A DNA stretch of 36,284 nucleotides from Rhodovibrionaceae bacterium (GTDB taxonomy: Bacteria > Pseudomonadota > Alphaproteobacteria > Kiloniellales > DSM-21159): assembly GCA_028285215.1 (NCBI GenBank), contig JANQPZ010000008.1:1-36284 (forward strand), read 5' to 3'. The translations under genes were made by a program, and so were the position numbers. Under the pieces are notes generated by a model that worked only from the letters and a program-made list of their open reading frames with translations, had not been told where the DNA came from and did not search any database. How positions within the stretch are numbered: position 1 is the first letter of the stretch; every line of letters starts with the position of its first letter. Shown in pieces: positions 1 to 9,083 of the stretch.

Positions 1-1
1 C

Positions 2-1396
2 GCCGGCCTGATCGCGTCGGTCTTCTGGGGCTTTCCCGGCTTCGTCGTGGGACTGGTGCTCGCCCTGCAGCTCGCCTTTCCGGTCCTGAACTTCGACACC
101 TCTTGGATCAACTTCGGCCGGTTGCGCCCGGTGCACACCTCGGCCGTGATCTTCGCCTTCGGCGGCAACGTGCTGCTCATGACCTCCTTCTACTGCGTCC
201 AGCGGACCTGCCGGGCGCGGCTTGCCGGTGAACTGGCGCCCTGGTTCGTCTTCTGGGGCTACCAGCTGTTCATCGTGCTTGCGGCCACCGGCTATCTGCT
301 GGGCATCACCCAGTCGAAGGAATATGCCGAGCCGGAATGGTACGTCGATCTGTGGCTGACGATCGTCTGGGTCGTCTACCTGCTGGTCTTCCTCGCGACC
401 CTGTGGAAGCGCAAGGAGCCGCATATCTACGTGGCGAACTGGTTCTACCTCGCCTTCATCGTCACTGTGGCGATGCTGCATCTGGTGAACAACGCGACGA
501 TCCCGGTGAGCCTGACGGGCTCGAAGAGCTACATCCTCTGGTCCGGCGTGCAGGACGCGCTGACCCAGTGGTGGTACGCCCATAACGCGGTTGGCTTCTT
601 CCTGACCGCCGGCTTCCTCGGGATCATGTACTACTTCCTGCCCAAGCAGGCCGAGCGCCCGATCTACTCCTACCGGCTGTCGATCGTGCACTTCTGGTCG
701 CTGATTTTCCTCTACATCTGGGCCGGACCGCATCACCTGCACTTCACGGCGCTTCCGGTCTGGGCGCAGACGCTGGGCATGACCTTCTCGATCATGCTGT
801 GGATGCCGTCCTGGGGCGGGATGATCAACGGCCTGATGACGCTCTCGGGCGCCTGGGACAAGATCCGCACCGACCCGATCATCCGGTTCATGGTGGTGTC
901 GCTGGCCTTCTACGGCATGAGCACCTTCGAGGGCCCGCTGATGTCGATCCGCACGGTCAATGCGCTCAGCCACTACACGGACTGGACCATCGGCCACGTG
1001 CACTCCGGCGCACTGGGCTGGGTCGCCTATATCAGCTTCGCGGCGATCTACTTCCTCGTCCCGCCGCTGTGGGGACGGGCACGGCTCTACTCGCTGCGCC
1101 TGGTCAACGTCCATTTCTGGATCTCGTCGATCGGCATCGTGCTCTACATCAGCGCGATGTGGGTGTCGGGCATCCTGCAGGGGCTGATGTGGCGCGCCTA
1201 CGACGAGCTGGGCTTCCTCGAGTTCTCGTTCATCGAGACGGTCGAGGCGATGCACCCGTTCTACCTGATCCGGGCGGCCGGCGGCGCACTGTTCGTCATC
1301 GGTTCGCTGGTGATGATCTTCAACGTCTGGAAAACGATCCAGGGCGAAATCCGCTCGGAAGCGCCAATGGCCGGTACGGCCGCGGCGCGGGCATAG
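2..1396 (+). CDS. ccoN: cbb3-type cytochrome c oxidase subunit I (5' end outside window)
   Basis: Catalytic heme-copper subunit of the cbb3 oxidase in the inner membrane; it reduces O2 at the heme b3-CuB centre. The reading frame is open from base 2, and residues before the first internal GTG (47) already match the family (FWGFPGF), so the gene is truncated by the window edge rather than starting at 47. Visible signatures are RPVHTS (heme ligand region), [11 protein letters not shown], the HH pair in AGPHHLHF (CuB ligands) and [10 protein letters not shown] (heme ligand helix). About a dozen hydrophobic helices are present. The C-terminus ends at a normal position, 9 bases before ccoO. It is first in the visible ccoNOQP run. 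Any FNR-type promoter would lie outside the window. Identification is very secure. Confidence 0.97.
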   Translation, partial: AGLIASVFWGFPGFVVGLVLALQLAFPVLNFDTSWINFGRLRPVHTSAVIFAFGGNVLLMTSFYCVQRTCRARLAGELAPWFVFWGYQLFIVLAATGYLLGITQSKEYAEPEWYVDLWLTIVWVVYLLVFLATLWKRKEPHIYVANWFYLAFIVTVAMLHLVNNATIPVSLTGSKSYILWSGVQDALTQWWYAHNAVGFFLTAGFLGIMYYFLPKQAERPIYSYRLSIVHFWSLIFLYIWAGPHHLHFTALPVWAQTLGMTFSIMLWMPSWGGMINGLMTLSGAWDKIRTDPIIRFMVVSLAFYGMSTFEGPLMSIRTVNALSHYTDWTIGHVHSGALGWVAYISFAAIYFLVPPLWGRARLYSLRLVNVHFWISSIGIVLYISAMWVSGILQGLMWRAYDELGFLEFSFIETVEAMHPFYLIRAAGGALFVIGSLVMIFNVWKTIQGEIRSEAPMAGTAAARA

Positions 1397-1405
1397 GGGA
1401 CGACG

Positions 1406-2128
1406 ATGTTCAAGCATTCACTGTTCGAAAAGAACTCGATTTTCCTCGTCATCGGCATCCTGGTCGTCGTCGCGATCGGGGGGCTGGTGGAAATCGCACC
1501 GCTCTATTGGCTGAAGAGCACCATCGAGGAGGTGAAGGGGGTTCGGCCCTATTCGCCGCTCGAGCTGGCCGGGCGCAACATCTACATCCGTGAGGGTTGC
1601 TACACCTGCCACAGCCAGCAGATCCGCGCCCTTCGCGACGAGGTGGAGCGCTACGGCCACTACTCGCTGGCGGCGGAGTCTATGTACGACCATCCCTCCC
1701 AGTGGGGCTCCAAGCGCACCGGGCCGGATCTGGCGCGGGTCGGCGGCAAGTACTCCAACGAGTGGCACGTCGCGCACATGATCGATCCGCGTGCGGTGGT
1801 GCCGGAGTCGATCATGCCGCCCTATGCCTTCCTCCTGGATCGCCTGCTCGATCCGAACGAGAAGGCCGCGCACCTGGAGGCCAAGCAGGTGGTCGGCGTG
1901 CCCTACACCGAGGAGATGGTGGCGGAGGCCGCGGCCGACATGCGGGCTCAGGCCGACCCGAACGGCGATCATGCCGGACTGCTGGAGCGCTATCCGAAAG
2001 CCGTTGTCGGTAATCTGGACGGCGATCCGGAGCGCCTGACCGAGATGGACGCCCTGGTGGCTTATCTGCAGATCCTTGGTCAGATGGTCGATTTCACCGA
2101 AGTCGAGCCGGAGCAACTGGTCCAGTGA
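1406..2128 (+). CDS. ccoO: cbb3-type cytochrome c oxidase subunit II, monoheme cytochrome c
   Basis: Membrane-anchored monoheme cytochrome c subunit that passes electrons to CcoN. The 240-residue protein has one N-terminal transmembrane helix (about residues 12-32). The heme motif CYTCH is at residues 65-69, in the family context [14 protein letters not shown] downstream SIMPPY segment supplies the likely axial methionine. The length fits the family. ATG at 1406 follows a purine-rich stretch (gggacgacg) just after the ccoN stop. The end overlaps the ccoQ start. Confidence is high because both the motif context and the gene order fit. Confidence 0.97.
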   Translation: MFKHSLFEKNSIFLVIGILVVVAIGGLVEIAPLYWLKSTIEEVKGVRPYSPLELAGRNIYIREGCYTCHSQQIRALRDEVERYGHYSLAAESMYDHPSQWGSKRTGPDLARVGGKYSNEWHVAHMIDPRAVVPESIMPPYAFLLDRLLDPNEKAAHLEAKQVVGVPYTEEMVAEAAADMRAQADPNGDHAGLLERYPKAVVGNLDGDPERLTEMDALVAYLQILGQMVDFTEVEPEQLVQ

Positions 2129-2319
2129 TCGAGCAATTCTACGGGTTCGTCACGAGCCTCTGGCTGGTTCTGCTGGTCGTGATCTTCAGCGGCATCGTCC
2201 TTTGGGTCCTCTGGCCCAGTCGACGGCGCAAGACGCAGATGCAGAGCTACGCCGATATCCCTTTCCGCGAGGCGCCGAAGATGGAGAAGGGCGCCGGCCG
2301 GGACGATAAGAAGGACTGA
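2125..2319 (+). CDS. ccoQ: cbb3-type oxidase small subunit CcoQ
   Basis: Small single-helix membrane protein of 64 residues, between ccoO and ccoP as in canonical ccoNOQP operons. It starts at a GTG overlapping the ccoO stop (GTGA), implying translational coupling. One hydrophobic helix (about residues 11-31) is followed by a charged cytoplasmic tail rich in Arg and Lys. CcoQ is known to stabilise the CcoNO/CcoP assembly and has no cofactor. Identification rests on size, topology and position, since sequence conservation is low in this family. Confidence 0.9.
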   Translation: MIEQFYGFVTSLWLVLLVVIFSGIVLWVLWPSRRRKTQMQSYADIPFREAPKMEKGAGRDDKKD

Positions 2320-2326
2320 CAACGCG

Positions 2327-3199
2327 ATGCCGACGAAAATCGAAAAAGACCGGCTGACCGGAAAAGAGACGACTGGCCACGAGTGGGACGGCATCAAGGA
2401 GCTGAATACGCCCCTGCCCAAATGGTGGCTCTACGTCTTCTACGCCTGCATCATCTGGTCGATCGGCTACATGGTGCTCTATCCGGCGATTCCGCTCGGG
2501 ACGACCTACACCAAGGGTTTGCTCGGCTGGTCCAGCCGCGAACAGGTGCGTGATCAGATCGCCGACGCCCGCGAGCGGCAGGGCGAATTCCTGATCGGCA
2601 TCCAGGAGTCCTCTCTGGAGGAGATCCGGGCCGACAGCACGCTCTTCACCTTCGCGCAGCGCGGCGGTGCCGTCGCCTTCGCCGACAACTGCGCGGCCTG
2701 TCACGGCGCGGCTGGTCAGGGCAACGTGGGGGGCTTCCCGGTTCTGGCGGACGACGACTGGATCTGGGGCGGCTCGCTCGACTCGATCCACCACACCATC
2801 GTCCATGGCGTGCGCTGGGAAGACGATCCCGACACGCGTTTCAACATGATGCCGGCCTATGGCGACGGCCTGCTGAGCGAAGAGGAAATCGCCCAGGTGA
2901 CCGACTACGTCCTCTCCCTGTCGGGCCGCGCGCCCGAAGGTGCGGATCTGGCGCCGGGCGAGGAGATCTTCGCGATCCAGTGCGCCGCCTGCCACGGCGA
3001 GATGGGCGAGGGCGTGACCGACCTGGGCGGCCCCAATCTAAGCGACGCGATCTGGCTCTATGGCAGTGAGCGTAACGAGATCATGGCGCAGATCGTCAAC
3101 CCGCAGCACGGCGTCATGCCGGCTTTCCAAGCTCGGCTTGAGGGCGAGACGCTGAAGATGCTGTCCATCTACGTCCATGCCCTGGGCGGTGGGCAATAG
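2327..3199 (+). CDS. ccoP: cbb3-type cytochrome c oxidase subunit III, diheme cytochrome c
   Basis: Diheme c subunit that receives electrons from soluble or membrane cytochromes and relays them to CcoO. The 290-residue protein begins with a soluble stretch containing the family motif HEWDGIKELNTPLPKWW. A transmembrane helix (about 33-52) follows, then two periplasmic cytochrome c domains with CAACH at residues 122-126 and 219-223. Candidate distal methionines are in MMPAYG and VMPAFQ. ATG 2327 lies 7 bases after ccoQ. The gene completes the structural set of the oxidase. Confidence 0.97.
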   Translation: MPTKIEKDRLTGKETTGHEWDGIKELNTPLPKWWLYVFYACIIWSIGYMVLYPAIPLGTTYTKGLLGWSSREQVRDQIADARERQGEFLIGIQESSLEEIRADSTLFTFAQRGGAVAFADNCAACHGAAGQGNVGGFPVLADDDWIWGGSLDSIHHTIVHGVRWEDDPDTRFNMMPAYGDGLLSEEEIAQVTDYVLSLSGRAPEGADLAPGEEIFAIQCAACHGEMGEGVTDLGGPNLSDAIWLYGSERNEIMAQIVNPQHGVMPAFQARLEGETLKMLSIYVHALGGGQ

Positions 3200-3265
3200 G
3201 GGCGGCGGACGCTAGGCGAAGCGCAGCGCCCACCAAGCGAAGCGCGCGAGGAGAGCGACAGTACA

Positions 3266-4807
3266 ATGGCCGAAGCGCTACGTAAGAGCGACGGCAAGCT
3301 TCCCGAACCGCCAGCGCGGCTCGTCGACTTGGCTGCGTCCGATGTGGATCATGAGGCGGCGGTTTCCTGGAAAGAGGCCGAGAACCCGGACTCGCCGCTT
3401 TATGCCGACCGCATCAAGGTCCATCCGCGCGACGTGCGCGGCCCGATCCGACGCATCAAATGGGCCGTGCTCGGCCTGCTGCTGGCGATCTACTACATCA
3501 CGCCCTGGATCCGGTGGGACCGCGGGCCGGACGCGCCCGATCAGGCCGTCCTGATCGACATCGCCAATGCCCGCGCCTACTTCTTTTTCATCGAGATCTG
3601 GCCGCAGGAGGTCTACTACCTGACCGGCCTGCTCGTGCTTGGCGCCGTCGGGTTGTTCTTCGTCACTTCGCTGTTCGGCCGTTTGTGGTGCGGCTACACC
3701 TGCCCGCAGACCGTCTGGACCGACCTCTTCATGTGGGTCGAGCGCAAGATCGAGGGCGACCGCAACGCGCGCCTGCGCCTCGACAAGCAGCCGCTGTCCG
3801 GGGCCAAGCTGCGCAAGCGGACGCTCAAGCATGCGGCCTGGCTGTTGATCGCTCTCTTCACCGGCGGCGCCTGGGTCATGTACTTCCAGGACGCACCGAC
3901 CCTGGTGGCGGAGTTCTTCACCGGCCAATCCTCGACCGGCACCTACTTCTTCGTCGGTCTCTTTACCGCGACGACTTATCTCCTAGCCGGCTGGGCGCGC
4001 GAGCAGGTCTGCGTCTACATGTGCCCCTGGCCGCGCTTCCAGGCCGCCATGTTCGACGAGGATACCCTGGTCGTCACCTACCAGCGCTGGCGCGGCGAGC
4101 CTCGGGGCAAGCACAAGAAGGGCGAGAGCTGGGACGGCCGCGGCGACTGTATCGACTGCACGGCCTGCGTCGCGGTCTGCCCCACCGGAATCGACATTCG
4201 CGACGGCCAGCAGCTCGAATGCATCGGCTGCGGTCTCTGCATCGACGCTTGCAACGAGGTGATGGAGAAGATCGGCCGACCGAAGGAGCTGATCACCTTC
4301 GACACCGAGGCCAACCAGATTGCCTTGGAGAGCGGTGCGCCGAAACCGAAGTGGAAGCTCCTGCGCTTGCGCACGCTGTTCTACGCGATGCTCTTCCTCG
4401 GCGTCGCCCTGGCGATGCTGGTGACCTACGTCACGCGCGCAAATGTCGACATCAGCGTGCTGCACGACCGGGCGCCGCTGTTCGTGACCCTTTCGAACGG
4501 CGACATCCGCAACGGCTATACCGTCAAGATTCTCAACATGACCCGCGAGCCGCGCAGCTTCCGCCTGTCCTACGAGCTTGGTGACGGCGTCGCGGGCTCC
4601 AGCATGAGCGTGGTCAACCTCGAGAGCACCGGCGAGACCGCCACCCTGACGGCCGATCCGGACTCGGTGGCGACCTATCAAGTCTATATCCGCGCGCCGT
4701 CGGAGGCTTTGAGCGGTGAATCGATGCCGATCGTCTTCCGGCTCAGCGACCCTTCCCGCGGCGATCTCGTGACCTACGACAGCGTTTTCCGAGGACCGGC
4801 GAAATGA
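3266..4807 (+). CDS. ccoG: cytochrome c oxidase accessory protein CcoG (FixG/RdxA-type polyferredoxin)
   Basis: Membrane iron-sulfur protein needed for cbb3 biogenesis; characterised CcoG proteins act as cupric reductases supplying Cu(I). The 513-residue product has several hydrophobic helices, including one with the motif GRLWCGYTCPQTVW (about residue 150). A second membrane Cys motif is VCVYMCPWPRFQ. Two [4Fe-4S] ferredoxin motifs begin at C295 (CIDCTACVAVCP) and C319 (CIGCGLCIDAC). The C-terminal third is an Ig-like periplasmic domain. The 66-base gap from ccoP shows no clear terminator. The 3' end overlaps ccoH by ATGA. FixG family assignment is secure. Confidence 0.96.
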   Translation: MAEALRKSDGKLPEPPARLVDLAASDVDHEAAVSWKEAENPDSPLYADRIKVHPRDVRGPIRRIKWAVLGLLLAIYYITPWIRWDRGPDAPDQAVLIDIANARAYFFFIEIWPQEVYYLTGLLVLGAVGLFFVTSLFGRLWCGYTCPQTVWTDLFMWVERKIEGDRNARLRLDKQPLSGAKLRKRTLKHAAWLLIALFTGGAWVMYFQDAPTLVAEFFTGQSSTGTYFFVGLFTATTYLLAGWAREQVCVYMCPWPRFQAAMFDEDTLVVTYQRWRGEPRGKHKKGESWDGRGDCIDCTACVAVCPTGIDIRDGQQLECIGCGLCIDACNEVMEKIGRPKELITFDTEANQIALESGAPKPKWKLLRLRTLFYAMLFLGVALAMLVTYVTRANVDISVLHDRAPLFVTLSNGDIRNGYTVKILNMTREPRSFRLSYELGDGVAGSSMSVVNLESTGETATLTADPDSVATYQVYIRAPSEALSGESMPIVFRLSDPSRGDLVTYDSVFRGPAK

Positions 4808-5301
4808 CCCCACTGCTGCAGAACCTCACCCGCGACGGCCGCTGGATCCCCTGGCTGTTCGTTGCCTTCTTCCTGGTGATCTTCACCGTCAACGGCATCA
4901 TGGTGACCGTGGCGCTTTCGACCTGGACGGGGCTGACGACCCAGTCCCACTACCGCGACGGCATCGAGTATAACCGGCGCCTGGCGGCGGTCGAGCGCCA
5001 GGAAGCGCTGGGCTGGGATGTGGCTTACAGTTCCCAGACCCTGGAGGGTGGGACACTGGATTTCGCCGTGGCCGTTACCGGTTCGCAGGGACAACCGCTT
5101 TATCCGGACCGGGTGCATGTGGCCTTCGTGCGGCCGACCAGCGAAGGTTTCGACAGCAGCCACGTGCTGCAGCTGCGTGCGGACGGGCGCTACGGCATTT
5201 TCGTGAAGCTGCCGCTGGCTGGCATCTGGGATGCCAGGGTGACAGTCGAGGAACACGGCCGGCGCCACCAGAGCAGTCAACGCCTCTTCGTGGCGCAGTA
5301 G
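4804..5301 (+). CDS. ccoH: cbb3 oxidase assembly protein CcoH (FixH family)
   Basis: The 165-residue protein has one N-terminal membrane helix (about residues 17-38) and a periplasmic domain with LTTQSHYRDGIEYNRR, a typical FixH segment. FixH/CcoH proteins associate with CcoN or the assembly intermediates of cbb3 oxidase. The start ATG overlaps the ccoG stop (ATGA), indicating coupled translation, and ccoI begins 7 bases after its stop. Family assignment rests on length, topology, the conserved post-helix segment and the ccoGHIS order. Confidence 0.93.
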   Translation: MTPLLQNLTRDGRWIPWLFVAFFLVIFTVNGIMVTVALSTWTGLTTQSHYRDGIEYNRRLAAVERQEALGWDVAYSSQTLEGGTLDFAVAVTGSQGQPLYPDRVHVAFVRPTSEGFDSSHVLQLRADGRYGIFVKLPLAGIWDARVTVEEHGRRHQSSQRLFVAQ

Positions 5302-5308
5302 GCGTCCG

Positions 5309-7531
5309 ATGGCGCTTGCCGGCTCCGCGCCCGAAGCCTTTGCGCCCGAGGCGCCGCGCATCGACGTGGCGTCCTACGTTCAGCGCGACGAAGGCGGTGC
5401 CCGCCGCCTGCATCTGATGGTCGAGGGCCTGCACTGCGGCGGCTGCGTGCGCAAGATCGAGTCTGCGCTGCAGCCGTTGGACGGCGTGCGGGAGGCGCGG
5501 GTCAACCTGACCACGCGCCGGATGTCGCTGGCCTGGGACGGACCCTCGGCCCGCGGCGGCGAACTGGCTCGCAGGATCGAAGACCTCGGTTTCAAGGTCA
5601 TGCCCTACGAGCCGGCGCGCCTGACCGCCGACGATGCGCGGCAGGAGCGCGAGCTGCTGCGCTGCATGGCCGTCGCCGGTTTTGCGGCCGCCAATGTCAT
5701 GCTGCTCTCGGTCGCGGTCTGGGCCGGTCATGTCGATGGGATGGGACCGGCGACCCGCACCCTGATGCACTGGTTCTCCGCCCTGATCGCCATGCCGGCG
5801 ATCGTCTACGCCGGGCGCCCCTTCTTCCGCTCGGCGCTCTCGGCGCTGAAGGCGCGCACCACCAATATGGACGTCCCGATCTCTCTGGCGGTGCTGCTGG
5901 CCTCCGGCATGTCGCTGGTCGAGACCATGAACCAGGGCACGCATGCCTACTTCGATTCCGCCGTGATGCTGCTGTTTTTCCTGCTGATCGGCCGCTACCT
6001 GGATCGCCGCGCGCGTGGTAAGGCCCGCTCCGCCGCGGAACGGCTGCTGGCGCTGGGCGCCCAGGCCGTTACGGTGGTCGCCGAGGGCGGCAAGCGCCTG
6101 CTGCTGAAGCCGGAGCAGGTCGAGCCGGGCATGCGGGTGCTCGCCGCTGCGGGCGAGCGCATCGCCGTCGATGGTCGCGTGCTCTCCGGCGAGAGCGAGC
6201 TCGACAGCAGCCTGATCACTGGTGAAAGCCTGCCCAGCCGTGCCGTGGCGGGTGACCGCGTTTTCGCCGGCACGCTGAACGTCGCCGCGCCGCTGATGCT
6301 GGAGGTCACGGCGACCGGCGAGAAGACGCTGCTGGCCGAGATCGTCCGCCTGATGGAGGTGGCCGAGCAGCGCCGCGCGCGCTTCGTCAGCCTGGCGGAC
6401 CGCATGGCCAGGGTCTACGCGCCGGTGGTCCATCTGCTGGCGCTCTTCACCTTTCTGGGCTGGTGGCAGTTCGGCGGGCTGGAGTGGCAGCCGGCGCTGA
6501 TGATCGCCATCGCCGTACTGATCATCACCTGTCCCTGCGCCCTGGGCTTGGCCGTGCCGGCGGTGCAGGTGATCGCCAGCGGGCGTCTGCTGCGCAAGGG
6601 ACTCCTGCTGAAGTCGGGCACCGCCCTGGAGCGTCTCGCCGTTGTCGATAGCGTGGTCTTCGATAAGACCGGCACGCTGACCCTGGGCCGGCCGGAGCTG
6701 ACCGATCTCGTGATCGAACCGGAGGCGCTGGAAGTCGCCGCTTCCCTGGCCGCCGCCAGCCGGCATCCGCTGGCCCGCGCCGTGGCGCGCGCCGCGCCGG
6801 ACGTGCCGGCGGCGGAGGGCGTGAAGGAGCTGCCCGGCTGCGGTCTGCTGCTGGAGACGCCGGAAGGGGAAGTGCGCCTGGGCAGCCGCCGCTGGACCGC
6901 GGTCGAGAGCGATGACGAGGACCAAAACGCGGGCGACGGAGAGGGACCGGAGCTCTGGCTGACCCGGCCCGGCAAGGCGCCGCAGCGCTTCGCCTTCACC
7001 GACCGCCCGCGTCCGGACGCTGCCAAGGTGGTGGCGGACCTCAAGCGGCAGGGTCTGCAGGTCGAGCTGCTGTCCGGAGACCGCCGGCAGACGGTGGCGG
7101 CGGTGGCGGCGGACCTCGATATCCCGGTCTGGCGGGCGGAGCTGGCGCCCGGCGACAAGGTCGCGCGGCTGGAGGCCCTGGCGGCCGAGGGGCGCAAGGT
7201 CATGATGGTCGGCGACGGTCTGAACGACGCTCCCGCCCTGGCCGCCGCCTCGGTGTCGCTCTCGCCGTCCAGCGCGGTGGACATCAGCCAGACGGCGGCC
7301 GACGCGGTCTTCCAGGGCGATGCCCTGACCCCGGTGCTGGACCTGCTGGAGGTCGCTACGCGGTCGGACCGCCTCGTGAAACAGAACTTCGCGCTGGCGC
7401 TGTTTTACAACCTTTGCGCCATTCCGCTGGCGGTCGCCGGCTTCGTCACGCCGCTGATCGCGGCCGTGGCCATGAGCGGCTCCTCCATCATCGTCATCTG
7501 CAACGCTCTGCGCCTCGCCGGGCGAAGGTAG
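5309..7531 (+). CDS. ccoI: Cu+ P1B-type ATPase CcoI (FixI) for cbb3 copper delivery
   Basis: Copper-exporting P-type ATPase that delivers Cu+ across the inner membrane for CuB insertion. The 740-residue protein has an N-terminal heavy-metal-associated domain with GLHCGGC (Cys 43 and 46). The membrane helices follow, with the P1B ion motif CPC at residues 408-410 (ITCPCALG). The actuator motif is TGES, the phosphorylation motif DKTGTLT starts at D452, and the hinge motif GDGLNDAP is also present. It sits between ccoH and ccoS. Clustering with cco genes separates it from the housekeeping detoxification ATPase CopA. All catalytic signatures are intact. Confidence 0.96.
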   Translation: MALAGSAPEAFAPEAPRIDVASYVQRDEGGARRLHLMVEGLHCGGCVRKIESALQPLDGVREARVNLTTRRMSLAWDGPSARGGELARRIEDLGFKVMPYEPARLTADDARQERELLRCMAVAGFAAANVMLLSVAVWAGHVDGMGPATRTLMHWFSALIAMPAIVYAGRPFFRSALSALKARTTNMDVPISLAVLLASGMSLVETMNQGTHAYFDSAVMLLFFLLIGRYLDRRARGKARSAAERLLALGAQAVTVVAEGGKRLLLKPEQVEPGMRVLAAAGERIAVDGRVLSGESELDSSLITGESLPSRAVAGDRVFAGTLNVAAPLMLEVTATGEKTLLAEIVRLMEVAEQRRARFVSLADRMARVYAPVVHLLALFTFLGWWQFGGLEWQPALMIAIAVLIITCPCALGLAVPAVQVIASGRLLRKGLLLKSGTALERLAVVDSVVFDKTGTLTLGRPELTDLVIEPEALEVAASLAAASRHPLARAVARAAPDVPAAEGVKELPGCGLLLETPEGEVRLGSRRWTAVESDDEDQNAGDGEGPELWLTRPGKAPQRFAFTDRPRPDAAKVVADLKRQGLQVELLSGDRRQTVAAVAADLDIPVWRAELAPGDKVARLEALAAEGRKVMMVGDGLNDAPALAAASVSLSPSSAVDISQTAADAVFQGDALTPVLDLLEVATRSDRLVKQNFALALFYNLCAIPLAVAGFVTPLIAAVAMSGSSIIVICNALRLAGRR

Positions 7532-7566
7532 TGAAAGGCGACCCGGCAAGGCCCACATAGCTCTGC

Positions 7567-7749
7567 ATGGACGTCCTCATCTACCTGATCCCGGCGGCAC
7601 TGTTCCTCGGCCTGCTCGGCCTCTGCGCCTTCCTCTGGTCGTTGCGTAAGGGCCAGTACGAGGACCTGGACGGCGCAGCCGAGCGCATTCTCTTCGATGA
7701 GGAAGAAACGCCGGGCAAGGACCCGGATCGGACCGGCCGGCCGAACTGA
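7567..7749 (+). CDS. ccoS: cbb3-type oxidase assembly protein CcoS
   Basis: A 60-residue protein with one N-terminal membrane helix (about residues 5-26), then the characteristic segment WSLRKGQYEDLDGAAERILF and an acidic and Pro-rich tail. CcoS is needed for cofactor insertion into cbb3 oxidase. The motif QYEDLDGAAERIL is typical of the family, so the call is firm despite the short length. It is the last gene of the ccoGHIS run and converges on the HD-domain gene 23 bases away. Confidence 0.94.
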   Translation: MDVLIYLIPAALFLGLLGLCAFLWSLRKGQYEDLDGAAERILFDEEETPGKDPDRTGRPN

Positions 7750-7772
7750 AGCGACGGCGCAGAAGCGCGCGG

Positions 7773-8432
7773 TCAGGCCGATCGGGTAACCGAACCGGAG
7801 GCCTCAGCCAGCTCGGCAAAGCGGGCAAGGAAATCCGCCTTGGCCTCGGGTGGGGCGACGGGCTCCAGCTGCCAGACTAGAATCTCGGCCGCGGCCTTGC
7901 CGCGCGGGCGCGTGAAGATCTTGTCGGCCGCTGGGCGCTCGAAGCCGGCGAGTTGGGTGGCTTCCATGTAGGCGGCGATGCCGTCGGCGCGCTTGATCAG
8001 GACCGTGACGCGCTCGGGCAGCAGGGCCGGCAGGCCGAAGCGCAGGTGGACGGCCTGCATCAAGCGATGTTCGAGCTGCTTGTAGCCGGGGCCGACCGCG
8101 GCCTTGAAGGGCGTTATCAGGTCGCCGACCACATACTCCGGCGCGTCGTGCAGCAGGGCGGCGAGCCGCCACGACTGGGCCAGCTTCGGCTCAAGCCGCC
8201 GGACGATGCGCTCCACCAGCAGGCTGTGCTGGGCGACGCTGAAGGCCCAGTCGCCGCTGGTTTGGCCGTTCCAGCGCGCCACCCGCGAGAGGCCCTGGGC
8301 GATGTCCTCGATCTCCACATCCAGCGGCGAGGGATCGAGCAGGTCCAGCCGCCGGCCCGACAGCATGCGCTGCCATGCGCGCGGGACCAGTATTGCGGGC
8401 GAGGCAGCTCGGGCCTTGGGTCCGGTTGGCAT
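7773..8432 (-). CDS. HD-domain phosphohydrolase (YfbR-like)
   Basis: A 219-residue protein when started at ATG 8432 ([19 protein letters not shown]). The open frame extends further upstream, but that extension runs through a palindromic intergenic element and looks non-coding. The HD signature is visible as [13 protein letters not shown] (metal His) and [18 protein letters not shown]. This is typical of YfbR/HDDC2-like metal-dependent 5'-nucleotidases or uncharacterised HD hydrolases. The substrate is not predictable. It is convergent with ccoS and divergent from the RidA-like gene. The HD fold is confident, the exact reaction is not. Confidence 0.85.
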   Translation of the reverse strand: MPTGPKARAASPAILVPRAWQRMLSGRRLDLLDPSPLDVEIEDIAQGLSRVARWNGQTSGDWAFSVAQHSLLVERIVRRLEPKLAQSWRLAALLHDAPEYVVGDLITPFKAAVGPGYKQLEHRLMQAVHLRFGLPALLPERVTVLIKRADGIAAYMEATQLAGFERPAADKIFTRPRGKAAAEILVWQLEPVAPPEAKADFLARFAELAEASGSVTRSA

Positions 8433-8443
8433 GGCGTCGCAGA

Positions 8444-8510
8444 CTAGAGCAGCATCGCCTGAGCTGGAATCGCTTTGGCGATTCCAGCTAAGACGTGAAT
8501 CGCTCTCTAG
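8444..8510. repeat. 67-bp palindromic intergenic element, copy A
   Basis: Starts CTAGAGC and ends GCTCTCTAG. It contains a perfect 12-bp inverted repeat (agctggaatcgc, 8462-8473, and its complement 8478-8489) around a 4-base loop. It aligns without gaps over 67 bases to copy C (30698-30764) and with a 2-base gap to copy B (10983-11047). It lies between the divergent HD and RidA genes. Confidence 0.75.
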
Positions 8511-8631
8511 CGATCCGCGCTCCGGAAGGCGAGTGGGTCCGAGAGAGAAGCGAGCGCCCGGTTGGGCGACTCCGCGCCGAGCGGGTAACGCTGCGGACTT
8601 GGCCGACGACACCCAAAAAAGGAGCGGACGA

Positions 8632-8973
8632 GTGATCGAGCGGATCGAAACCGGCAAACGGATGAGCAAGATCGTCAAGCATCAAGGCACGGTCTATCTC
8701 TGCGGCCAGGTGGGAGACGGTGACTCCGTCGCCGAGCAGACCCGCGATTGCCTCGGCCGCGTGGAGGCGTTGCTCGAGCGCGCCGGATCCTCGCGCGAGC
8801 GGATCCTGCAGGCCGTCATCTGGCTGGCCGACATGGCCGACTTCGCGGAGATGAACGCGGTCTGGGATGCCTGGGTCCCCGAGGGTCACGCGCCGGCCCG
8901 CGCCTGTGGCGAGGCTCGCCTCGCGCGCCCCGAGCTGCGGGTGGAGATCATCGTCACGGCGGCCTGCGACTGA
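8632..8973 (+). CDS. RidA-family (YjgF/YER057c/UK114) protein
   Basis: A 113-residue protein matching the RidA fold. The first strand contains [14 protein letters not shown], the central helix is [18 protein letters not shown], and the C-terminus is [21 protein letters not shown], with the Arg and Glu residues typical of the family. RidA proteins hydrolyse reactive enamine/imine intermediates released by PLP enzymes and amine or amino acid oxidases. GTG 8632 is chosen because a ggag ribosome binding site lies 7 bases upstream; the longer open frame upstream is non-coding. It lies close to the amine-oxidase-like module downstream, which may explain its presence, but that link is inferred. Confidence 0.88.
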   Translation: MIERIETGKRMSKIVKHQGTVYLCGQVGDGDSVAEQTRDCLGRVEALLERAGSSRERILQAVIWLADMADFAEMNAVWDAWVPEGHAPARACGEARLARPELRVEIIVTAACD

Positions 8974-9038
8974 TCCCGAGGCCGGAAGGACGGGCCGAAT
9001 CCAGCGCGCTCGTCTCAGGCGGACGCGCAGGACTTTTG

Positions 9039-9062
9039 CCTCAGGCGTGAATCCTGCTCTAG
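9039..9062. repeat. partial palindromic element (copy D, right end only)
   Basis: The segment cctcaggcgtgaatcctgct followed by ctag resembles the right end of the 67-bp element (CTGAAGCGTGAATC..GCTCTAG). No left arm is visible. It lies between the RidA-like gene and the end of the HTH-cupin regulator. Confidence 0.45.
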
Positions 9063-9083
9063 AAGCGCTGAGATGGCGCCCGA

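Noticed and set aside
5075-7558. Long minus-strand open frame (over 800 codons) opposite ccoI
   Set aside because: Low-complexity Arg/Gln/Gly-rich translation, no domain, and it mirrors a clearly real ATPase gene; an artefact of GC-rich codon usage.
8110-8117. Eight-base match (GGCGTTAT) between the mini-array spacer seed and the HD-domain gene
   Set aside because: The adjacent bases are AAG rather than a TTC-type PAM, pairing breaks down after base 8, and one such match is expected by chance in a window of this size.
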